Positions 46,383 through 54,255 of a stretch of 54,255 nt of DNA are shown here, in pieces. The notes below the pieces were generated by a model. It was not told where the DNA came from. It did no database searches and was given only the letters and a program-made list of their open reading frames with translations. Both the position numbers and the translations under genes were made by a program. The stretch comes from Tulasnella sp. 424 (taxonomy: Eukaryota > Basidiomycota > Agaricomycetes > Cantharellales > Tulasnellaceae): NCBI GenBank assembly GCA_019633425.1, contig WSUB01000230.1, positions 1 through 54,255 of the forward strand, read 5' to 3'. How positions within the stretch are numbered: position 1 is the first letter of the stretch; every line of letters starts with the position of its first letter.

Positions 46383-48792
46383 ATGCGTAACCAGCGGAAG
46401 AGACCGGCACCAGGTATCTTTTTCCTCCTTGCCCCTCCCGCCCCTCGATGCCCAGCCCAGCTGCATCCCATGGCGCTCTACCTGCGGGCACCGGCATGCT
46501 AGCAGTTCCCAGCGCCTAGGGCAGCAGCTGGGCTTCCGCTCCGTTCTTTCGACCTGTCCTTTCGCTGAGCCGACCTCCTCCTCCTAGAGTCCGGTGCTGA
46601 GGACGCCACATCGCCTGCAACACCCATCGCCGAACCCACGGTAAGTTTTCCCCCCCTTGATTTCCATCCAGGCCGAGCAAATCTGACCGATGCCCCCAGT
46701 GCGTAGTGCTTACTAGCCCGGACTTCGTGCTCGATTCCCTCCTCGAGGCGCGGCTAGCCAGCGAGGGAGCTCTGGCCGAGCTCCTTGCTGATGCCTTAGT
46801 CATAGGCGGCCCAGAGCCAAGCCCTCCGGTTGAAGATCCTTTAGGAGGTAAGTACTTGAATGGGATACTGCAAGGACGCTCGTTGAGACAAGGGCTTTTG
46901 CTTCAGGGGCCTCGAGCGAAGACGGAGGTTCCGAATTCAGCAACGCCGCTGCCGAACCCCCCCTCAACTGCGCCGAGGTATTCGATTCGGACCTCTCAAG
47001 TGATGAGGAGGGCTCCATATTCAGCAGCACCGGCGCTGACTTTGAGGACCCCGGTCCCTCTGGCAGTCATAGGAACGGAGGTATGCGTGCCGCTTATGCC
47101 TGCCCTCTCCAGCCACGAGCTTACCTCCCCCGATTTAGGAGCGCCCCCTTCCCCTCCACCCCGTAAGCGCCAGCGGAGTGAGAAGCAGCCGCAAGGCGAG
47201 AAGGCAAAGCAACCTCTTAAAAGTATGTACGGTTAGCTCCTCCTCGCGCCCCATGATCTAAACCCGCTACAAAACAGCTGCTGCAGCAGGCGATGGACAG
47301 CCTCTGAAGCGATCCACGCGAAAGAACCGCAACCGTCGGCACAAGCGCAAGCAAGCTGAGGCCCGGCGAAAGGCTCTACTGCGGTCCTTGCTGGAGAAGG
47401 CCCTCAAGTACACAAGAGAGCTAGACCTACAGGCCCTCCCTCACGCCTTGACGTCTTACCTAGGAACTCAAAGCAAGAAAAGCAAACCCACCGTCGCTTC
47501 CGACTCGCCCATGCCGCATGAAGACGAAACAGACCCTCCACCCGACAGCCAGGTCCACCCGCGGGTTCAAGAGCTTCTCGCCCAAGGCTATACCGTCGTC
47601 GACTCGCATTCTGCGTAAGCGCATATCTTATACGTTCTGAAACGCGTCTGACCGCCTTTTACGCAGGCCCGACCTCATCTTCGACGGCGGGTCCCGCTTA
47701 GGCGCCTGGAAGCCGGGTGCGTTCGGCCAGCCTGGGTACTGGGATAAGCAAATCCAGGGCCTCTCCAAGAGTTTTGAAAAGTTCAGGAAGGGGATCTCCG
47801 AAGCCTGCTCAAAGCAAAAACGACGAGGGAAGACGGGCGGCGGCACCCCACGCGGTCAGCATACCTGGACGAAGTGGGGGTATTCCTTAGGGGGTGGGGA
47901 GAAGGTTAGTGCCCAAATTCGTGCAAGAAGATTATCTATCTAAAATCCCTCTAGGAGCCCATGTCGACCGCACAGCTTAACCGAAAGGAGCGTAGCCTAT
48001 GGCTGGCCTTTCTGGCCTGCCCCTTCTTCAAGGAGGTGACGGAGCGGCTCATGGGTAAGTCACTTCCCTCTAACGCCCGTCAAAAACGCCCCTTGACGGA
48101 GGTCCTTTTAGAGAGCTTTGAAACGTGGGCGCCGGACGTTTACAAGAAATACGACAGCTGCCACAAGTACATCCTCTCGCAGCTCAAGGCCCTCGACTGT
48201 ATCAATCCTCAGGCGCCCGCTTCAGTCCCCTTCGCCGCCATTACCGCCAATCTAGGGCCTCAAACGGTCTGCTGGCCCCACCAGGACATCAAGAACCTCG
48301 CCAACGGCGTCTGCATCATCTTGGTCCTTGGCGCGTTCAATCACCGGTATGGCGGGCATATCGTCCTTCACGAGCCTCGCCTCATTCTCGAGATGAAGCC
48401 TGGTGACGCCGTCTACTTGCCCTCCGCCGTCATAACTCACGAGACAATCCCCATTCAGGATGGAGAGACACGTTACTCCCTCGTCTTCTATAGCGCAGGC
48501 AGGCTTTTCCGCTGGCAGGATTGCGCTTCCAGGTCGAAGAAGGAGTTTGCAGCCCAGGATAAGGAGGCCTTCGACAGGCATTTCTCGACCGCCAAATCAA
48601 AGGAGAGATGGGCGGCTGGATGGAGCTGTTTTCCGACTTTGGAGGAGCTCAGGAAGAACGCTAAAAGCACGTCAAAGTCTGCCCCAGAACCAAGGTGAGA
48701 GTCCCCATTGCCCATCTGTAATCGCGTTTAACCTGACAAACGGAACCACCCTCTCCAGCGCTGCGGCACCGGCATCTGCTGCCGCCCCTTAG
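46383..48792 (+). CDS. TET/JBP family 2OG-Fe(II) dioxygenase (612 aa)
   Basis: Nine exons, all in phase: 46383-46413, 46588-46640, 46700-46847, 46907-47080, 47139-47222, 47278-47614, 47667-47904, 47955-48694 and 48759-48792. The N-terminal half is acidic and then strongly basic (KRSTRKNRNRRHKRKQAEAR), suggesting nuclear or DNA binding. The catalytic domain fills the C-terminal half: the lead-in PDLIFDGGSRLGAWKPGAF, the iron ligands in CWPHQDIKN (His464, Asp466) and ITHETIP (His517), and the 2-oxoglutarate Arg in GETRYSLVFYSAG (Arg528). TET/JBP enzymes oxidise 5-methylcytosine or thymine in DNA. All cofactor ligands are present and no lesion is seen. If the last intron is retained the protein ends at 48697. 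Fungal TET/JBP genes are known to be linked to KDZ transposons, as here. Confidence 0.9.
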
Positions 48793-49582
48793 CTAGTAGC
48801 GTTTCCCTTTTAGTCCTCTGCGTGTTGCTTATTCCCTATGCGGCATACATTTATTTCATCTTTAGTCCTTTGTGTATTCTTATTCCTCATAAAGTATATA
48901 TTTTCCTCAACTTGAGCACCACGTGACGCCGCCAGCAGGATATTCTCCCCAAACCTACCTGCAATGCTGGATTTCAAACGCATGGTGGGCTTTCCCGCCG
49001 GCGCAACGTGAGGACATTGCGGGAGGTGGCTCCCTAACATTCCCGTGCTCCCTTTAAGCACGTTCCCGGAGAGAAGTGAGAAAAGCAGCCGGACTTCAAG
49101 TGCGGGTACAGGAGGTACGGCTTTGGGTTTTCCCAAGACCCCCACTGCGCTGGTAAATCTTACAACTGAAGGTCGAACCTTCCGGCAATGAGACGTGAGG
49201 ACGCTGCAGGCTCCTAGCAAGAACAAGAAAGTTCTAGGTATGAGTACCACTGCAGAGAAAGTTCCCGCTGAAGAAACTGACAAATGCAACGGGAAGTGTG
49301 GGCTTCCATTCTCCCGGAACACCAGTAAAGACGCTCCGGGGAGCTACCACATTTTCTTCACAGAAGCTCTCCCGCAACACCAAGTTTCAAACTTGACAGT
49401 GGGATTTCCCGGCACGACCACATCGGCAGACTGCGGGAGGGGTTTTTTAGATTTTCCGTCGACAACGCTTTTTGCGGGACATCTCTTGCTTGGCACCCGT
49501 ACAGTTGAAAACTTTACAGAAAATTACGTTTTACAATAGCTACTTGAACCTATATACAGACACATCTGAGTTATGCTTATGC
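48793..49582. other. Convergent intergenic region between TET/JBP and KDZ genes
   Basis: The 3' ends of both genes point here. The stretch has recurring 'cccgg.gag' and 'ttcccg.' words similar in style to the tandem units at 33.8-34.6 kb, but I cannot align clear units. No gene is called. Confidence 0.35.
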
Positions 49583-52500
49583 CTATCCCTCCACAACGTC
49601 GGCTGATCCAACTAACATAGCCTCATTGAACTTTGCAGTCGCATGCAAAGCTAGTCGTTGGTACACCGACCCCTGGCGCATTGCATAGGCGGTAATTCCC
49701 CTGGACACGCGATTCTCCTCACGAAGCTTGGCTGCAATCTCCTGCCACCAAGAAAAAAAAAACGCCTGACGCGCTGCAGTTCTTCATGCAAAAGCGCTCG
49801 TTCTTCCCACCATCGGTCTCGCGATGCCTGGGCATGAACCCAAGCGAGCCTAACAACTGGAAGCGATAAGCTAGGGTCAGCCCTCCATCCTGATTCCTGT
49901 CAAAATCATGTTTACACCTACCTTCTTGATTCCAATCCTCCACGGCGCTCTGGCCGTTGTCGGTATTAGTGCTACCTGAAGGCGCTCCACCAAGAGTTTT
50001 CCATATCCATGGCAAGCCCGTTTGCACAGGGTTCTCGAGGTATAGCTCCAATGATCGAAGGTCTGAATCCAGAAGCGGCTGTAAGTTACCGGCATCTGTG
50101 TGAACCCCCACTAGGACTTCAAGAGCTTCTATCGCATCATATGAGCGTTGGTATGACGCCTTGTGCCGCTTGACAACCACTTCAGCCTTCTTGATGGCGG
50201 TTTCTGATCTCTGGTTTCTCTCCTGGCCGGACGAGTGCGTTTTCTTGGCCACAACCAGGAGACGCTTCAGCCCCAAGTTATTGCGTACCTCTTGAAGTGC
50301 ATGGTGGGCGTTTGCGACTTGGAGCTGAGCTTCCTTCTTGGCAAGTTCCACAAGGCCATAAGCCCGACGCTCTGGTGGCGAGAACTCTGACGGTAGGTAC
50401 AGCGATTGCAGAGTCGGAGGTAGCGACTGGTTGAGATTGGCATCCTGGAGTTTGGGAGCAATGCGAAACAGAGTTTCAAAATGCTCAACTAATCGCCGGC
50501 GAAGCTGCTCTTGCATGAGAAGGAATTGGGTGCGCTTCCCATCCCCACCAGGATTTGAGCCGATTTCACCACTTCGAACACGAACCTGGTACCTGCCCCA
50601 AGCGCCTCAGTATAAATCGTACCATAGCCTTAAAATAGAAACCACATACTGCAAATCCAGGAGGTCAATGGCATTGCTAATGAACATTGCCTCCGAATGC
50701 GCAGGTGCATCCGTATACTGGGAATGCTCCGCGTCCTCAGCATCTCGAAGTGCTTGAAGAACCTTGGACTTGCTGGGGACTGCAATTGTGCTTAGTTTAA
50801 TTGTCACTCATAGTGTTTTAGATTATACGTACGTTTGGACTCTGGTGATGCGAATTGCTCCGTGCCACGAGCCTCCGACTCACGCCCCATGGCTTTCAAC
50901 TTCTCTTCCGGAATTCCTTCTTCTAGGTCCTTTAGCTCTTCCTCCTTTCGAATGTATTCCTGACAAGCAATTCCGTATGCTTTGGAAATCCGATCAGCTG
51001 GATAGGTCCGGGAAAAAAGGGGGTGATATAGGTGAGGCCGGCAGTCCCGTGAAATCATAAGACAAATTTGCCGCACCTTCATTCCGGGATTTTCGGAAGT
51101 TAAAGTCGTTGAATATATCCGTAAGGGTATCTCGTCTATGGCCATGCCCCATCTCTCGAGTAGAGTATTGATACGCATTCATGACGGCCCAAATAGTCTC
51201 CACACCCTCCCCAGCAGTACGTCCTACTAAAGGGTGGTACCGCATATTAAATCGCAAATTGCACTGGGGTGTATGTCCTAGAATGTGCCATGCCGGTACG
51301 TAGAACTCTAGATCCTTGGGATACTCGCTTTGTTCAAGCAGCGGACCTCCGGTATATGGTGCTGAAACGCGTTCTTGGAACTTGACCCCATACTTGCACG
51401 CAATATCGTAGCTAATTACTTGACGCTGCCCAGGATCTTGTCTTGCTATCACTGTAGCTATGGGAACATCCACTCGAGAAAATCTGGAACGGAAGGTGAG
51501 AGATAAAATTAGAAACTGGCACGCTACAATATCTCATCGCCCCGCCACTTACACCTCTCCTTTGACAAGGTCAGCAATTCCATTTGCCTGCACTATGGAG
51601 TGTCTCGCGCAGCTGACTAATACCATGCCGGTTGCGCCAGCCTTTTTTGCACCACCACTACGTGAAGGATCTCCCGCTTTGAAGTTATGGCACTTTTGGG
51701 CCTATCAAGTGTAGATCAGTCTGGTATCCGGTAAATGCAGGCAGAAGATAATCAGATGTTTTCCCGGAACACACGGCGAGACAATCAGAGGGACACCACA
51801 CAGTCTATCTACCAGTGGCATTTGCCACCTGGTAATAGCGGGAAAACAGGTCCGGGAAAAGAATGTCACTGCCCTCCGAAATATTTTTCGCGAGGAACGC
51901 TCCAGACTCTTTTCCACACCGCAGGAACCAGGAAACAAAGGCTTACTTTATCTTCTTTTACTGGTTGCTTTTCCATTGCAGACATATAGTCGTCAAACTT
52001 GCCTTGGATTGCCCAGAAACCCCGATCACCCGTCATAGGTGGATCGGCAGTTGGCCCTCCGCCCTTATTGTTTCAGCTCAGGTGAAAGTTTCCATCAACG
52101 GCCATCATTGAAGCATACAAAAGACGTCTGAAGGTGAAGCCCAAAATGATGAGGGTCAGTGCGGTTTTACTCTTGGACCTTCAGCTCACGCATGCTCATG
52201 CTCCCTCCAATTCTCCGGAATGTTGATGCCAACGTGTGGGCAAGTCGGACAGGGAACAGCAAGGCCACCAAAGGTGACCAGAGCAAAGTTCGTAGCCCCG
52301 GATCGTTTGAAAGCACGAAGAACACGCCACTGTCTTAAAACACGCTTGAACTGGACATAACAGCTCTAGAGCCAAAGGCGTCAATGATGCACCCACAGGG
52401 ACTCTATAGGACTCACCTCTAGCTGTTGTGTCAAGACGTTATCTGTTTCTCTCTGTAGAACATCGTAGTAGTCCCAAACCGACTCCTTCCCAGCAAACGA

Positions 52501-53366
52501 GTGCAGTTGTGCATTCTCCAGTGCCCGGAATGTGACGGCCGTGCGGGGCCGCTCGTAAGTCGCCGGAAATAGCCGGAGTTCCAGCAGCTGGAGTGGAAAG
52601 TCGGGGGCACCTGGGCAGCGGCATTCGTAGATTTCATACTTGAATACCCCATTTACGTCAACAATCCTGAGTTCATGCCGGTATTCCGGGGATTGTGATT
52701 CACAACGCTTCCCTCCGTGGCCTGCACTTAACTGGAGACCAAGGTTGGCCAGAGTTGTGTTTTCGAAATGCGATCCTGTCCACTTCCGAATGCGATGAAA
52801 GGGTGATGTCCAACGGTGCTCGCGGACCATGTGTTCTCCACAGAGCAGGTTGTCCCCAAAACAGTCTCGACAACGATATAATTGGCTGGCAATTTGATCC
52901 GGAGGGCAGTATATGCACTTGGTTGATTTCTTGCATGGAGATTCCAGCGAAAAGAGAATATCCAAAGTCTCTTGGTTGAGAAATTTGCGGTCAAGCTCGA
53001 AGGAAGCCGACTGCTTTGAAGAGTAAGATGGCTCGTTGGACTCAGGGTTCTAGATTGAATTCATTGCGCTTGATTAGAAATTATGTAAGGTAGAAGTACG
53101 ATATCATGACCTACATTAGGGCCCTCAGGCACCGGTTCATCCAGAACCTCATGAGTTGTCCCTGCATTTAAATCGACTGACTGCATCTGCCCAATCACAG
53201 CCTCAGCAGGAGGTGGTGTATCGATGCTTGAAGCGCCTAATGTGACCGAACCAGGCTGATGCGATTCCACAGAGAAATCAGTGTCGTTGATAAAGACGGT
53301 CCTCCCGGACGTTTCTGGAGGTACAAGGTTGCCCAAACGGCCACGGCCCCTCTTTCGGCCGAGCAT
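49583..53366 (-). pseudogene. KDZ transposase with CxC2 cysteine cluster, two coding lesions
   Basis: Eleven exons fit in phase (53366-53115, 53049-52417, 52365-52190, 52127-51947, 51701-51553, 51483-51077, 50997-50833, 50779-50650, 50592-49922, and 49856 to 49583 as the last), about 1,010 aa. A basic N-terminus precedes the CxC2-like cluster (CIYC, YRCRDC, LLCGEHMVREH, then HRIRKWTG). CPTCPHVGINIPENW leads to the catalytic MAVDGNFHL. Further core motifs are VSCARHSIVQANGIADL with a following VDVP, SYDIACKYG, and GRTAGEGVETIWAVMN with the third acidic residue. The C-terminus has SRDRWWEERALL and AYAMRQGSVYQRLA. An in-frame TGA lies at 52075-52073, four codons after DGNF. A T10 run (49753-49762) shifts the frame before WWQEIAAKLREEN. 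Either is enough to suspect inactivity unless they are sequence errors. Confidence 0.82.
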
Positions 53367-53901
53367 GCTAATGTGAGTGAGGTTGGGAGGTTGCTTAGAG
53401 GCTTAGAGGCTTAGAGGAGGGCGATGGAATGTTGTTTGAATGGCTGGACGCTGGAGAAGGTGGGCTCGAGGATGGGTGTATTTATAGTAGGGGATGGGAG
53501 GGCCATTCACTCCTGGGTTACCCCGTGGCCATGCTGTAGCCTTAGGGCTGAGCTGTGCAGCTGCCTGAGCATCAAGCACATGTGATAGGACCCATGCGGG
53601 CAGAGGAGGGAGCGACGCTCACAGCCCCAGAAGAATAGGGGTATCCAGCCCCACCAGAGAGGACGGAGGACCGGCACCCTCAATAGCGAATGAGTCTATG
53701 CAGTAGAGATAATGTGGCTGCGGGAGGGCCTTGCAATTTGAATTCATTACGTGTTTCCCGCAGTTGAGGAGTGGGATCTGTAGAGAGGCTTCTTTCATAT
53801 TTTCTGGACCGGGAGCCGCTTCGGTCCGGACCTGTAAAATTCTGCGGCACTACGGTGTAGTTAATAATACCCGTAGCATTTAGTCCCAGTTCATCGAAGA
53901 T
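53367..53901. other. Right arm of the KDZ element and transposase promoter
   Basis: Upstream of the transposase start. 'ggcttagaggcttagaggcttagag' is a short 10-bp tandem repeat near 53390-53420. No other gene is seen before the terminal repeat. Confidence 0.45.
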
Positions 53902-53960
53902 ATCTCAAATAATTTTACGAGCTTGGCCATATTATTTCATATTTTCTATCTACTAAGGCT
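53902..53960 (-). repeat. Right terminal inverted repeat of the KDZ element
   Basis: Read on the minus strand from 53960 it matches the left end; the identical core CGTAAAATTATTTGAGAT starts 42 nt from the terminus. Confidence 0.75.
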
Positions 53961-53968
53961 CCTAAATC
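53961..53968. repeat. Target-site duplication, right copy (CCTAAATC)
   Basis: Second copy of the 8-bp duplication; the DUF2235 exon continues directly after it. Confidence 0.9.
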
Positions 53969-54255
53969 GTACGCCTCTCGATCGTCAGACCAGACGGTTT
54001 CCTTTTTCGTGCGCCTTCTATACGCGTCCCGGACAGATTGAATATAGTCGTTCAAAGTTTCCTTCCGATGAGGTCCATTGTTGAGGGGAGGTACGACCCT
54101 GGTGGCTCCGTTTGGATCATCTTCTGCCCCTTTAACCGAGTGAGCGGTTCGGTGCCATTGATTCGGTTTGAACTTGCCACGTCTCTCGTCGAGGGCTAAA
54201 GCATGGCGGAAGATTCGGATGATGTTGTTGGATGCGGTAAAGGGAAGGTGGCGGC
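53961..54255 (-). pseudogene. DUF2235 hydrolase copy E, part of exon 6 beyond the insertion
   Basis: Minus-strand frame with [33 protein letters not shown] and [15 protein letters not shown], matching exon 6 of copies B and D. It ends at the insertion point within YDL. By length, about 29 nt of exon 6 and exons 1-5 should lie beyond the right edge of the window. Confidence 0.88.

Larger units (their letters stand above)
30860..53960. mobile_element. 23.1-kb KDZ-type DNA transposon carrying a TET/JBP gene
   Basis: Boundaries follow from exact re-joining of the DUF2235 exon at both sides plus the 8-bp duplication CCTAAATC. The termini are imperfect inverted repeats of about 59 bp: left ACCGTTAGCAGAT..., right (minus strand) AGCCTTAGTAGAT..., sharing the identical core CGTAAAATTATTTGAGAT at the same distance (42 nt) from each end. 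Known Zisupton/KDZ elements make 8-bp target duplications, which fits the KDZ transposase inside. Cargo: large unknown protein (-), Ulp1-like peptidase (-), 397-aa protein (+), TET/JBP dioxygenase (+) and KDZ transposase with CxC2 cluster (-). The left 3.9 kb is gene-poor and repeat-rich. Confidence 0.88.

Noticed and set aside
46108..46471. Minus-strand Gly/Trp/Arg-rich frames opposite the TET/JBP 5' region
   Set aside because: They are antisense of a pyrimidine-rich promoter or leader tract and have no domain.
1..54255. CRISPR array or bacterial operon structure
   Set aside because: Intron-rich genes and eukaryotic families; repeats are not regularly spaced with unique spacers.

Overview
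The window is nuclear DNA of a basidiomycete fungus, most likely an agaricomycete. The genes have many short GT-AG introns of about 50-70 nt. The identifiable families fit that group: fungal DUF2235 hydrolases, a PriA/CPL1-like cysteine-rich secreted protein, a protein kinase fused to TPR repeats, a KDZ transposase with a CxC2 cysteine cluster, and a fungal TET/JBP dioxygenase. I cannot name the species. All calls come from reading the sequence; no search was run.

Layout. (1) 1-6740 and 14160-22080 hold a tandem family of minus-strand DUF2235 (Tle1-like alpha/beta hydrolase) genes. Copy A is cut by the window edge, B and D are intact (607 and 602 aa in my splice models) and C is a pseudogene. 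Each copy carries a conserved upstream flank of about 1.6 kb. (2) 6740-14160 is accessory DNA with a foldback/MITE-like element (8382-8765) and a CPL1-like secreted protein gene (9229-12726). One intron of that gene is 2.4 kb and contains a repeat-rich inverted-repeat insertion. (3) 22232-25353 is a kinase-TPR gene with a candidate 20- or 23-nt intron. (4) 25.4-29.4 kb is mostly non-coding: an orphan copy of the DUF2235 upstream flank, a duplicated 326-bp promoter-like block and a candidate small secreted protein. (5) 29.4-54.255 kb is a fifth DUF2235 copy (E) split in exon 6 by a 23.1-kb insertion.

The insertion (30860-53960) is the main find. It is flanked by an 8-bp direct repeat (CCTAAATC), has imperfect inverted termini with an 18-bp identical core, and joins back exactly onto the DUF2235 reading frame. 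Its cargo, left to right, is a gene-poor repeat-rich arm; a large unrecognised multi-exon protein (minus); a Ulp1-like C48 peptidase (minus); a 397-aa protein of unknown function (plus); a complete 612-aa TET/JBP 2OG-Fe(II) dioxygenase (plus, nine exons all in phase); and a KDZ transposase with CxC2 cluster (minus). The transposase has an in-frame TGA just after its catalytic DGNF motif and a probable homopolymer frameshift near its C-terminus, so this copy may no longer be autonomous.

If the pieces work together, the element would move itself with KDZ and carry enzymes acting on DNA methylation (TET/JBP) and on SUMO or a similar modifier (Ulp1). That joint role is inference. The co-location inside one target-site duplication is what the sequence shows.
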